A DNA stretch of 64,000 nucleotides from Cycas panzhihuaensis (taxonomy: Eukaryota; Cycadophyta): positions 182,907,741 to 182,971,740 of the forward strand of contig CM041465.1 in assembly GCA_023213395.1 (NCBI GenBank). The letters are read 5' to 3'. Made by a program: the position numbers and the translations under genes. Positions within the stretch are counted from its first letter, which is position 1. Every line of letters starts with the position of its first letter. The notes under the pieces are model-generated. The model was not told the origin of the DNA. It did not search any database and saw only the letters and a list, made by a program, of their open reading frames with translations. Shown here in pieces: positions 25,047 to 36,049 of the stretch.

Positions 25047-25278
25047 TAAAGAGGATAGAGAATTAATGTGACCACTTCAAGAAAAGAATAAATTTAATTA
25101 CCAATTTGGCTATATTTTCAAGAAAATAAAATAAATATCATAATAGGCCATAAATTGCATTAACACATTTTGACACGTGACTAGGATCTATTAGCTTGGG
25201 GGCTTAACAATGAACTCCAAATCTCCATGAAAACTAATCTAATTCAATTAACATTAGAAAATAAAATATTATAAAAAA

Positions 25279-25616
25279 TGAAGGAGCCGGAGGAGCAGAG
25301 CAGGACATCACGACGTTCTCATCTTGAGTACAACGACAATTTCCAATAGAGTGGCGGTGTTAATAAACACCAGGGAGGTATTCCCAACCCTTAAATAGAG
25401 AATTCGGGGATGCGTCGGGCGCCATCACCCTAGCTGCACAACAATTAAGGTTAGTTTGAAAAAATATTAAAAATAAATAACGATGATACGTACCTCACAT
25501 GAGTGGTCGGTCCGGGCGGCTATTAAACGGCTCAAGGTGCCCTAGGGGCCCTCAAAGGTGGCTTTGAGGGGCCCTAAAGCGCTCTAGTCTTGGGAACATT
25601 GGGATTATTCCCAACA
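25279..25616 (-). repeat. E2 3' LTR
   Basis: Runs from TGAAGGAGCCGGAGG to GATTATTCCCAACA on the plus strand and matches 33485-33820 closely. It contains a perfect hairpin, GGTGTT-AATA-AACACC, at 25356-25371. Confidence 0.94.
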
Positions 25617-25625
25617 TTCTCCCCC
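25617..25625 (-). promoter_or_regulatory. E2 polypurine tract
   Basis: GGGGGAGAA on the minus strand directly abuts the 3' LTR. Confidence 0.88.
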
Positions 25626-25639
25626 ATAAGCCCAATGTG

Positions 25640-26110
25640 TATGACTCCTAAATCATCTATGAACTTCTCAAACTTGATTTTTCCCAAGGCCTTTGTAAAA
25701 TATCCATTTGTTTGATCTTCGGTGCTACAATAAGTCAACTCTATCTCTTCTGCTTGTACAAGTTCCCGAATAAAGTGGTATTGAGTTTTAATGTGCTTTG
25801 TTACTGTGGAATCTTGGATTTTTGGTCATTTGAATAGCTCGATTGTCACACCAAATTTTGTGAGACCTTCTTTGCTTAATTTGAAAATCCTGTAAGAGTC
25901 TTCTTAACAGATTGATTCACGGCTCCTGTCTGCGGCTTTATATTACCTTGGTGTGGATAAGAAGCGGTATTTTGTTTCTTTGTACTCAAGCTCTGCTGCG
26001 ATCCCATACTAAATGCATAACCTGAGCTAGATTTTCTATCATCGATATCACCATTAATCAATCAGATAACCGCTTCGAAACTCGGATGTAGGTTTGTAGT
26101 ATAATCCAAA
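25640..26110 (-). pseudogene. E2 RNase H, partly deleted
   Basis: GDIDDRKSSSGYAFSMGSQQ near 26000 marks the RNase H N-terminus. The expected catalytic-glutamate segment (AEAEY-like) is not legible, and 25876-25960 looks rearranged. The C-terminal piece at 25640-25840 is well preserved (KHIKTQYHFIRELVQAEEIE, then YCSTEDQ, then KFEKFIDDLGVIH) and ends just before the polypurine tract. Confidence 0.82.
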
Positions 26111-26316
26111 GTCAAGTCCCTTTAAGGTATCTCGAGGATTCTTTTAGCGACTTGCCGGTGAGATGTCTTTGGATCCTGCATAAATCTAGATACAACACTT
26201 ACAGAATATGTTATATCAGGTCGAGTAGAGGTTAAATAAAGTAGGCTACCAATCAATTGTTTATAGTGAGTGGGATCAACTGAGGTTGAGTCATCATCTT
26301 AGAGTTTAATTCCAAT

Positions 26317-27315
26317 TTACTTTGGTATTGACAATGGTTTACAGCTTGTCATATTAAATCTTTGTAGAAGGTCTAATATATATTTACGTTGAGAGATAAA
26401 TATTCCTTGTTTATCTTGCCACACTTCCAATCCTAGGAAGTAGTGCATAAGACCTAAGTCTGTCATTTCAAATTCCTTACACATAGCTTCTTTAAATTGA
26501 CTTAAAAGTTGAGAGTCATTTTCGGTATAAATTAAGTCGTCTACGTAAAGTCCTACGATCAATATCGAATTTCCTTTAATTTTGGTGTATAGGTTTAGGT
26601 CTGTTTGAGATCTTTCAAACCCTTGATCTTTAAGATATGTGTCGATACGGGAATACCAAGCCCTAGGTGCTTGTTTTAGACCATATAACGCTTTCTTTAA
26701 CTTGTACACTTTGTTTTCTTCCCCATTGACTTCAAAACCGAGGGGTTGAGAGACATAGATATCTTCTTGGATATAACCATTTAAGAAAGCACTTTTTACA
26801 TCCATTTGATAAACAGACCAACCCATTTGGGCGGCTAAACTTATTATCATGCGAACTGACTCCATTCTAGCAACTGGGGCAAATGTTTGTATAGTCATGC
26901 CTTCTCTTTGGGCATATCCTTTTGCAACTAAACGAGCTTTATATTTATCAATTGATCCATCAGAATGGAACTTAGTCTTATAAACCCATTTGGTTCCAAT
27001 GGCTTTCTTCCTTGGTGGTTAGTCTACAAGTTCCCAAGTGTCATTTTTAACGATAGATTTATATTCCTCTTGCATGGCTTTTTGCCAGCACTCATGTTGA
27101 TTAGCCTCACCAAAGGTTTGAGGCTCATGACTTTCAAGTAACTTACTCATTAGAGCAAAGTTAACTTTGTGTGAGCATGTAGATCTTCGATTGTTATCTA
27201 ATATATTTCCTAAGTCATGGTTGCGTTGAACCCATTTGGGTAGTGGTTGTGATGGTGGTTGAGGTGATGTTGTTTCCCTAGTGGTTTCCATAGAATTTCT
27301 CCACATAGGAGGCAC
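26317..27315 (-). pseudogene. E2 reverse transcriptase
   Basis: The linker and N-terminus lie at 27019-27315 (ECWQKAMQEEYKSIVKNDTW). The palm follows in a 193-codon open stretch: MDVKSAFLNGYIQEDIYVSQ, then KLKKALYGLKQAPRAWYSRI, then the intact catalytic box YVDDL at 26533-26547 and the downstream FEMTDLGLMHYFLGLEV. The catalytic aspartates are present, unlike in E3 and E9. A stop near 27020 splits the N-terminal part. Confidence 0.92.
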
Positions 27316-27429
27316 ATATTTGGATGTATTTGATGCATTAAACTTAATAGTAATGTCCTTTTGTTGTTCGTGATTATTTTGATAGTAGGTGTCTTCTTGA
27401 AATTTGACATCCCTACTCAGTATAACTTT

Positions 27430-28300
27430 TCAGGATTTGAGATCATAAACTTTGTAAGATTTTGATGATTTATTATATCCAATAAATATACATTTTACAC
27501 TATGATCATCTAATTTGGTTCTTCTTTGGTCAGGGACGTGGGCATAGGCTAAACAGCCAAATACCTTAAAGTGACGGATACTGGGTTTATAACCTGTCCA
27601 TGCTTCTTCTGGTGTCTTCCCCCTAACGGCTTTTGTAGAACATCGATTAAGTAAGTAGACTGCGGTATGGACTACTTCAGCCCAAAATTCATGGCCTAAG
27701 TTTTTATCTTTAAGCATACAACGTGCCATCTCTACGATAGTTCTGTTTTTCCTTTCATTTCACCATTTTGTTGTGGGGTGTAGGGGTTGGTATGTTGTCG
27801 CCTAATCCCATGTTGGATACAGTAATCCTTAAAGATATTAGAGGTAAATTCTCCCCATTATCCGATCTTAAGGAGAGGATATGATATCCACTTTGTCGCT
27901 CAACGAAGGTTTTGAAGTCAACAAAGTGGTCAAAAGCATCGATCAGTTGTATTTGAGAAAGAACACCCAAGTCTTTCTTGTAAAGTCATCAATAAATGTA
28001 AGGAAATATTTGGCACACCGCGAAGGGAGTGGCCATTGGGCCACAAATATCCGTGTATACGAGTTGAAGAGGCGGATGTCCGATGGCTAAAGTCCGGAAA
28101 ACTTTCTCTATGATGTTTTCCAAGAAGGCATCCTCACACAACTCTTTATTAACATCAATAGGGCAAGCCATTAACCATATCTAATCTTTTCATAAAGGCT
28201 AAACTGGTATAATTAAGGTGGCCAAACGTCGATGCCATAGGTCACTATCCATAGTAGTTGTGGTTCTAAGAGCATATGTATCCGAGGGGTGATAGTAAGT
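27430..28300 (-). pseudogene. E2 integrase, broken
   Basis: A pre-integrase trace lies near 28150-28230 (the WHRR-type finger, frameshifted). The core follows with the ICGPM motif near 28040, a FDHFVDFKTFVERQSGYHI stretch near 27900 and LRSDNGE, the second catalytic aspartate, near 27865. The glutamate region PTPHNKMVK (normally TPQQNGVAER) is damaged. The C-terminal part is open for 100 codons (27430-27729) with EFWAEVVHTAVYLLNRC, FKVFGCLAYAHVPDQRR and KCIFIGYNKSSKSY. There are at least two frameshifts in the first half. Confidence 0.87.
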
Positions 28301-28375
28301 TTAAATAAACGATCTTTAGTCATGATACCCCTAGCAACAATAGCTTCATTTTGTCGTTTGTCTTTAATGACACAT

Positions 28376-28753
28376 TCAGTTGTCAAAAATTATTTTATAA
28401 TCTTGAACCATCATCTGTTCTACCGATAGTAAGTTTTTCCTTAAAGCAGGGACATATAGAACATCATTTAAATATTTATATTCACCACTATCAGTCAATA
28501 AGGCAATGTTACCTTTTCTAATCGATTGGTGAGAAGTGTTGTCTCCAAACATAATAGACCCTTTCTTATTTGTATCCAAAGTTTGAAATAATTGTTCTTT
28601 ATGGGTCATGTGGGTGGAACAACCAGAATCAATGTACCAACTATCATCCTCTTCTTCCTGGTTTGAAAAACTAGATAGAAATAACCTATTGTTGATTTTA
28701 GATTCTGATGTATTTGACACATGTCCTTTAGAGGGTGGTCCATGTTTTGAAAA
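28376..28753 (-). pseudogene. E2 protease
   Basis: An open stretch reads EDDSWYIDSGCSTHMTHKE with the active-site DSG at 28622-28630, followed by DVLYVPALRKNLLSVEQMM, the usual end of the copia protease. The aspartate and its neighbours are intact. It continues in frame from the gag zinc knuckle, as in a fused gag-pol polyprotein. A break follows near 28376, at the transition to the pre-integrase domain. Confidence 0.88.
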
Positions 28754-29817
28754 ACACTTATCTTCAGTGTGACCATTTCTACGACAATAAGTGCAATATT
28801 GTTGATCTCTTTTTCCATAACTAAGATTTTGATTCCTTGGTGGAGAGCGATCAAGGTTAAAAGGTCTCCCCCTTTCCTCATAGAATTGAGTATGATTATT
28901 TTTTGGTTGGTCACGATAGTTTTGAGGTGTTCTAGAAGGTTGTGGGTTCCCATGACAATGAGGACAACAAGAATGATTTTCAACTTGTCTTCGTTGGTTT
29001 GGGTTTCTTTGAGTGTTCGAATGTCTTGGAGAGTTTTCATGTTGTGGGGGTCGTCCTTGTCTATTATGAGGAGCTTGGTATCATGGAGGATTTTGTCTAG
29101 GTTCATTGCTAGGGTTTTCATCTTTTCTCCTTAGAGGAGATTCGTTTTGTTTTGAGGTGCTATCTTGAGGGTTAGATTGAATGTTGGCCTTTGTAGCGAA
29201 GGCTTGTTCTAAAGTTTCATTGGCAGCTTGTTGCTCTTCTATGGACATGAGCATAGCAGTAAGTTGTTCTATTTTGAGGGTACTTAGATCTTTAGATACA
29301 CTAATACTAGTAGCTACCATCTCAAAGCGTCTAACGGCTCCTACACATTGAAGGATTCGTTCAACTACTCTTTGTTCGGTTAAGGTATCCCCAAGGGACC
29401 TCATTTGGTTAACTATATCTTGAATCTTGGTCATAAATTCAGTTATTGATTCATGAGGCATCATACGTAAATTTTCGAACTTACTTCTTAAGTTTTGTAG
29501 TTTAGAGGACGCTACCTTCAGATTATATAAGTCAGTATCACAAGCCTCTTTGGACTTAATGGATTCACTAACTCGTGGAAAAACATTATCTTCCAATGCG
29601 CAAAAAATAAGAGCTAATGCTTCATTATCTTTTTTGACATTTTCTTTGTACATAGCTTTTTCGATGTCGGTTGGATTTGATCCAAGTCATCATGTAGGTT
29701 TTTTACTATATCCCACATTTCATTTGCTATGAGGATGGGCCTCATCCTCCTACTCCAGTTAAGAAAATTATTTCCATCAAATTTATGAATAATCATATTC
29801 CCAAAACTAGACGTCAT
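28754..29817 (-). pseudogene. E2 gag, broken
   Basis: Starts at ATG 29817 (MTSSFGNMIIHKFDGNNFLN, with WSRRMRPIL following), the typical copia gag N-terminus. A frameshift near 29640 moves to the frame at 29653-29081, which carries the UBN2-type gag domain (LRSKFENLRMMPHESITEF, then RRFEMVATSISVSKDLS). After a TGA near 29080 the same frame continues through a basic, proline- and asparagine-rich stretch to an intact zinc knuckle, CTYCRRNGHTEDKC (28754-28795). One frameshift and one stop separate this from a full gag, so it is well preserved. Confidence 0.88.
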
Positions 29818-29929
29818 TTTAAATTAAAGTTGTATGAAATGTGATAAATACAATAAAAAATATTTGAATGTAAAAATTTGAAAGAACTTAAATGAAAGAA
29901 ATTATTTCCAAATATATATCCCAAGGTTT

Positions 29930-30380
29930 TCAAAAGTTTGAATAAATGAACTAGGACCTAGAAAGGCTACTAGGCTCTAAGTTTATGTTTCTCCTGGGCA
30001 ACCTTGGTTCTTCATACATCGATAGCGCATGCCCACGGATGGCAAAAGCAGGGGACCCTTTATCTGCATGCAGAGCGCAAGGCTCTATATACCTCAAGAC
30101 GTGAAAGCCAGAAGGCTTTGACACCCCCACAGATTGTTGGTCCACTGCTTGGATTTATGCCTAACGACGGATCTAGCGGTGAAGGTTCTCGAACCAAAGG
30201 CACTCACCCTCTCAGTCTAGCCTTGGTCTCCAAACACCATAAAATGAAAAGGTTACGCACCTCCGCCACCGTATACACACGATAGCCATGGTCGTCGTCA
30301 TCCAATATGGTGGTAGATTAGCGTGTGCGGGGTGGTAACCAGGGTCTGCAGTTCCCTTGCAGGTTGGAAAAAGTGTGGTT
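29930..30380 (-). other. GC-rich block inside E2 leader
   Basis: About 450 bp just upstream of gag stands out from the AT-rich leader by base composition and has no equivalent in E1. It has frames on both strands (29951-30145 minus, 30004-30285 plus) with no recognisable domain. It may be untranslated leader that is normally GC-rich, or a captured fragment. Confidence 0.5.
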
Positions 30381-32349
30381 CAATTCGGAATTATCTTATT
30401 TAATGTGAAAACTAATATATTTAGCAATGTGGTCTTGCTTAGAAAAAAGAAAAATTCTTTTGATAATAGAAAAAAAATGCTCTAAGCAAGATGAAATGAA
30501 AACTTTTACAAAAAACTCTTTTGCTTTTTTTCAAAAAAACATATAATGCCCTTTAAACAAATGTAATATACCTTTGAAAAGAAATGCAATTTTCCTTTTA
30601 TAAGTGCAAGAAAGATGATATTTTTCAACAATTTTGGTACACTTTTAAAGTAAAACGATCAATAAGAAAGTAATGATGCTTAAAACTTTTCACTTATGCA
30701 AGATTTGAAATAAACATTTGAAAATAAATAGTTTTCAAACAGATGCCAATTTCTCAAATGAATAATAAATCTTCAATGTAAAAAAAATCCTTTTTATATA
30801 AGAACAACTTTTATATGTTGCCTTATAAACAAATGCTTGTTCAAAATAATGTAAAGTGCTTGTAGAAAGATCAAGCAGAAACTTGAGTAAACAAGAAAAT
30901 ATGAACTAGATTTTTCTTTACAATTTTTGAAAGAAGACAAGCTTGTTAGAATGTATATATGCTCAACTTTAACAGATTGAAAACTATATTGAATAAGGTC
31001 AGAATAGTTTAAAATTTTATCAATATGTAGATTGCTGATATGTGAATCCAATAAAACAAACGGTTTTGAAAATGGATACCAATAAATCACGTTTTGAATA
31101 ATGCAAAGATATGAACCTCCTTGTGGAGCCTAACAGGAGCAGGGTAGGCAAAAATTGCATAAAAATACTAATTAACCTTTAGAAAAGTTGAACAAATGAT
31201 CAAGTATTATTTAAGAAGTAATCAATGATCTTTCAATTTGAAAATTTTTGAAAAATATATTAAACAGGAGATGTAAAACAGTAGATTTAGGCCAATAGGA
31301 TACCTCAACTTTAGCTGATTTGAAATATAAGAAAAATGTGTCAAAATATATGGAAAAATATATCACAATGAAGAGAAATGAGTCAGCTTCCCAACGAAGT
31401 TGACAGAAATGAAATCTGATAAACATTGCAAAAGTTATAGTGAAAAATGTAACAAGTGTCTTTATGGAGAATGTTCAAGAAACAGGCAAAAACAACTAAA
31501 TTTCTTATTTTAGCGATTAAAATATTAGTGAAGATGAACTCAAAAAATTAAAGTAGAAAATGGGTATTAGAGTCTATACAACTTAGATTGCTATAGAGAA
31601 AATTTGGGCACAAAACAATTTACCAAAAATAAATGACAGCCAGTTCTAAAACTGATTTTATTAAAAATGCAAAAACTACTGAAATTTTGAAAGTCCAATG
31701 TTAAAAAGGTCGAAACAAGGTCAAATGGGCACCAAATTGGTCTTATGACCAGTCGAAATCGGTCTACGGAAAATTTCTGATCTATTGGCGCAGGTTTCGT
31801 CTGAAACCGATGAGCCAAAGAGAAGTTATGGCCACAAAAGTGCCAATAACCCTATGGAAAAATAAAATTTAAAAAAAATAAAGTTTAAAATTGAAAACAC
31901 TTATTAAAAAGGTGTCTGAGGATGGACTGCGCTGGGATTGAACCCAAGACCAGTCAGATAACAGAAACCTCCGATGCCAAGAGGGGTGAACTCGCTCGTC
32001 GAGTTAAAAGGCCAAAAAAAACTCTCAAAACCTTAAAACCGGAATTGAAACATATACAATAAATTTAAATTTTTTTAAAAACCAAACAGCCATACAATGG
32101 CGAACAATGAAATGATAATAATACAACTCAATAATAATCAACCGAGAGGCTCTCGGTGATCGCAAAGCGATACAATGGCGAATATACTCAATGACAATAA
32201 AGTAATTTAATGAAATGAAAGCGATTAAATAAATGAAGCGATTTAATGATGGTTCAAATGAGGTGATTTAATGATGGTTCAAATAAATATATGCATACGG
32301 TTCACGCAAATAAGCAGCGTGGCTGTGATAACAATAAGCGAAGCGATTT

Positions 32350-32890
32350 AATAATCACATACGCTGCAACGAATGCAACACAATGACCGAATATAAGATA
32401 GACGTAGCCGTAATCACATACACTGCAATGAATGCATGACCGACCGTAGATCGACCAAGACGGAACGCAGGGCAGAATTTCACGGAAATGAGTTTTCGGT
32501 TCACAGACAAAATGAGAGCAATAGCCCCATGGCAAATAATCACATACACTGCAATGAATGCAACACAATGACCGAATATAAGATAGACGCAGCCGTAATC
32601 ACATACAGTGCAATGAATGCAACACAATGACCGATCGTAGATCGACCAAGACGGAACGCAGGGCATAATTTCACGGAAATGAGTTTTCGGTTCACGGACA
32701 GAATGAGAGCAATAGCCCCACGGCAAATAATCACATACACTGCAATGAATGCAACACAATGACCGAATATAAGATAGACGCAGCCGTAATCACATACACT
32801 GCAATGAATGCAACACAATGACCGATCGTAGATCGACCAAGACCAACGCAGGCGAATTTCACTAAACGAGTCTTCCTGGCTGCATGAATT
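32350..32890 (-). repeat. Tandem repeat of about 185-191 bp in E2 leader
   Basis: Three units start at 32350, 32535 and 32726 with AATAATCACATAC; the third is shorter. Each unit contains two copies of a sub-repeat around CTGCAATGAATGCAACACAA (spacing near 62 bp). Neither period is a multiple of three, so the cysteine-rich frames that run through it shift from unit to unit and are not a protein. It sits 0.6-1.1 kb from the primer site. Confidence 0.9.
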
Positions 32891-33468
32891 TGCTAACAAG
32901 AGAAACGAGTCTTTGGAACAATGAGAGCACGGACCGTGCGCCGAAGTAAGAGCAACAAGACAGTACAGTAAGATGGAAACGGGCTCCCAGACACAGATAG
33001 GAATATAGTTAAACACGCCAGAGATACGGGAGAGAGGTCACGGGGCAGCGCTACCACGCCGATGGGTATAGACACGCAAAGATGAGTAAATGGGAGCTTG
33101 AACCTGAAGACAGAGAGGCGGCCTTGCAGACAGCAATTTTTATACGGGGGGCAAAGGATGCAAGGAGAGAACAGATATAAAGCGAATAATGAATAATATA
33201 ATGGCAGAATCTATCAAGCACATAAAACAGTAAAGTATATATCAAAATATTTATTTATATGTTGAAAAATAAAAGGAAACGAAGAACCTGGTTTCCGTAT
33301 GGAGAGCAAACTTCTGAGCGGGAGAACTTCCTCCACAGTGAATGAAATCCAGATCCGTCTTCTCCAGCGGATAGGTGAGCTTGCCAGGATCTCAACGAGC
33401 AGTCATATGGATACGTTTCGCCAGACGTTTGAGCAACTAAAACCAGAAAATAAACAATGGTGTCACCG

Positions 33469-33482
33469 TGGCTCTGATACCA
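33469..33482 (-). promoter_or_regulatory. E2 primer-binding site
   Basis: On the minus strand TGGTATCAGAGCCA lies 2 nt inside the 5' LTR. It is a perfect match to the plant initiator methionine tRNA primer site. Confidence 0.95.
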
Positions 33483-33484
33483 AA

Positions 33485-33820
33485 TGATGGAGCCGGAGGA
33501 GCAGAGCAGGACATCACGACGTTCTCATCTTGAGTACAACAGCAATTTTCAATAGAGTGGCGGTGTTAATAAACACCAGGGAGGTATTCCCAACCCTTAA
33601 ATAGAGAATTCGGGGAGGCGTCGGGCGCCATCACCCTAGTTGCACAACAATTAAGGGTAGTTTGAAAAAATATTAAAAATAAATAACGGTGATACGTACC
33701 TCACATAAGTGGTCGGTCCGGGCGGCTATTAAATGGCTCAAGGTGCCTTAGGGGCCCTCAAAGGTGGCTTTGAGGGGCCCTAAGTGCTCTAGTGTAGGAA
33801 CATCGGGATTATTCCCAACA
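33485..33820 (-). repeat. E2 5' LTR
   Basis: Second LTR copy, TGATGGAGCCGGAGG to ATTATTCCCAACA. Differences from the left copy are few, which suggests E2 is among the younger insertions here (visual impression, not computed). The hairpin recurs at 33562-33577. Confidence 0.94.
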
Positions 33821-33825
33821 AAAAA

Positions 33826-34029
33826 TATTTTCCGCTGTCACTTTCTCTCGTAGTTCTCCATAATCCTCTAATGCATCATTGTGTATACTCAAATTACTAT
33901 GTGAAGATTTATGAGGGATTCTTTTCAATCTCATAATCAAGATTCTCAAGAGACGATGATGCATGTGGTAGGGCACTAATTGTTACTATTTAGCACTTGG
34001 TGCATACAAAATATAGTGTAATACAATGT
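33826..34029. other. Spacer, possibly E9 3' LTR remnant
   Basis: Non-coding sequence between E2 and the RNase H end of relic E9, where E9's 3' LTR would be. With 25052-25278 on the other side of E2 it was one continuous stretch before E2 inserted. CTTGGGGGCTTAAC at about 25196 recurs near 38656, which could be two copies of a diverged LTR, but the alignment does not extend far. Confidence 0.35.
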
Positions 34030-34300
34030 AGCTAAATAAGTGTTAAGTCTAATAACCCTCCTTAATATTTACTTCATTGAGTCTTACACCTAGGCCTTTT
34101 ATGAAATTCATAAACTTATTCCTACTAAGAGGCTTGATAAAGTTATCTATTGATTACTCCTAAGTTAGTTTATAAATGAGGTCAATATCACCACTTTAAA
34201 CATGCTCTTTAATAAAGTTGTGATGTACCTTGATGTATTTTGTATGTGTATAAAAAATATATTCTTTCTTATCTTTATGACACCTTAATTATCACAATAT
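34030..34300 (-). pseudogene. E9 RNase H C-terminus
   Basis: The minus strand reads KYIKVHHNFIKEHV near 34215-34260 and then FIKPLSRNKFMNFIKGLGVR, the conserved copia pol C-terminus. A stop lies between the two. This marks the 3' end of E9 coding sequence. Confidence 0.8.
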
Positions 34301-34879
34301 ATTACAATGGGTTTTGACTACCCAAGCCTAAATTGTCCAAGAATCTTTGAAAGCTAGATGAAATTATTAGACTCTTCAAATGTAACTGTGCATTTTGTTT
34401 ATGTGGAAGAAAGAGCAACATTGGGTTATTTCTTACTATTCCATAAGACAATACCTTAAAGTCAATTTATAGCTATCTTAACAACCTACCTAATCTCAGT
34501 ATGTGAACCCCTCTAAGCTAAATTTCTTATTCTGTATATAACATAGACCATACTGCAAAGTTCATTTTAAGTATTTAAGAATCTACTTTGTGATATTCCA
34601 ATGACTCTATTTAGGGTGAGAGATGAAGCTTGAGCAAATCCTAATTATATAGGTGACGTTAGATCTAATTATAGTAAAGCATACGAGACTACTGACTAGA
34701 TGTATGTATAAAGTAGGATCAATTAGTGCTTCCCCCTTATTAGTTGTCAATTCGGTCCCTATCTCCGTAGGGATCACTTTGAACCTCTAAGGTATACTTA
34801 GTTTATAAAATGGAAATGCTTCTCAGTTATTGCCAAGCTTTAATAACTGGGCAATAATATAATAGCCCAAGTTCTGACA

Positions 34880-35480
34880 TCTCAAATTTTTTAAAAAGTC
34901 CCCTTTGATACTTTCTATCATCTTAGTGTCATCCCCTATAATGATTAAGTTATTTGCATATAATATTACAAAGGTTATATACTAGTTCCAAATCTTGATA
35001 TATAGGTTTAGGTCCGATAAAGATCTAGGAATCCATATCTCTAAAAATAGTCACCAATCTTTGAATACTAGGGTCTAGAGCCTGATTTAAACCATACAAT
35101 GTCTTTTTTATGTGACATACGAAAAGTTTTCCTTTTATTTAATAACTAGGTGGTCATTATAGATAAAATTTTTTTATAGGACTCCATTGAGAAATGTGTT
35201 TTTGACATCAAGCTCATAGATAGGTTATATATATTATGATCTTAAATCTAAAACCACTTTAATGATAACTATCTTGAGCACTAATGCAAAGGTTTCACAA
35301 AAATCTATCTTCTTTCTATTTGAATCATTTTGACATTGGTGTGGCTTTAGGGCTTTCTATTATCCCATCAACCTTGAACTTGTTCATGTAGACCCATTTA
35401 TATCTTATAGACTCTTTACCCTTAGGTAATTCAACTAAGTCACAAGTTGCATGCTTCTTAATGGATTAAATTTCTCCATC
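34880..35480 (-). pseudogene. E9 reverse transcriptase remnant, catalytic aspartates lost
   Basis: Palm fragments are legible, including VWFK near the YGLKQA position (about 35090) and ILYANNLIIIGDDTKMIESI. The catalytic box at 34946-34960 reads YANNL, so both aspartates of YxDD are now Asn. Both changes are G-to-A on the coding strand, typical of methylated-cytosine decay or chance. Confidence 0.8.
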
Positions 35481-36049
35481 CACGATATACTTAAAATACT
35501 TTTCTTCTTAACTTGCCTCCTTAAAAGTGAAAGGTTCATTAGAATTCAATGCATTGGCCATAAGGGCATACTTTACTTGGGGTGCAAGTCTTGTATTGGA
35601 TTGTCGCATACTAACATGTTTAGGAAGTAGCACCTTAGTTACTATTTTCAAATACTATTTTGGTAACTTCTTAGGTTTTGTTACTTTGAATTTAAGGCCT
35701 TCATTAGTTAACATATTTTATACTTGATACTTATTAGATTGTGAAGTGGATGGAGGGCTTGGTGGTGGACTCAAGAAGATGTTGGGCAAACTTGATGAGG
35801 AACTTAAAGTTTATAGTAGTTTTATGATTGTTTTATCCTTGTCTACCTTGGGTTGCTTACACTTAAGTCCAATTCTTTGTTATCTTCTTGAAAGATGATA
35901 TCTTTAATACATGCATTTGCTTAGTTTTGGGATCATGTAATCTACATGATTTACTTGTATTACTATAGCTAAGAAAAATATACTTATTGCTTTTGTCATG
36001 AAATTTTTGTCTTCATTCCTTAAGAATGTGCTTAAATACATTACAACCA

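Larger units (their letters stand above)
25279..33820 (-). mobile_element. E2: complete Ty1-copia retrotransposon with long leader
   Basis: An 8.5-kb element with LTRs of 338 and 336 bp. A primer site lies beside the right LTR and a polypurine tract beside the left one, so it reads on the minus strand. AAAAA flanks both sides, which is the right length for a target duplication but is low complexity. Order on the minus strand: 3.65-kb leader, gag, protease, integrase, reverse transcriptase, RNase H. Frames are broken at several points but all domains are present. It lies 228 bp to the right of E3's flanking duplication. Confidence 0.95.

Noticed and set aside
30004-30285. 93-codon plus-strand frame in the GC-rich block
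   Set aside because: Antisense to the element, no recognisable domain, and GC-rich DNA has fewer stops by chance.
31921-32010. A tRNA gene in the E2 leader
   Set aside because: Only the T-loop-like block fits; acceptor, D and anticodon arms do not form. Kept as a weak finding only.
32302-33016. Overlapping minus-strand cysteine-rich frames with repeated CCIHCSVCDY text
   Set aside because: They are read out of a tandem DNA repeat whose periods (185 and 191 bp) are not multiples of three, so each unit is read in a different frame. They lie in the untranslated leader of E2.
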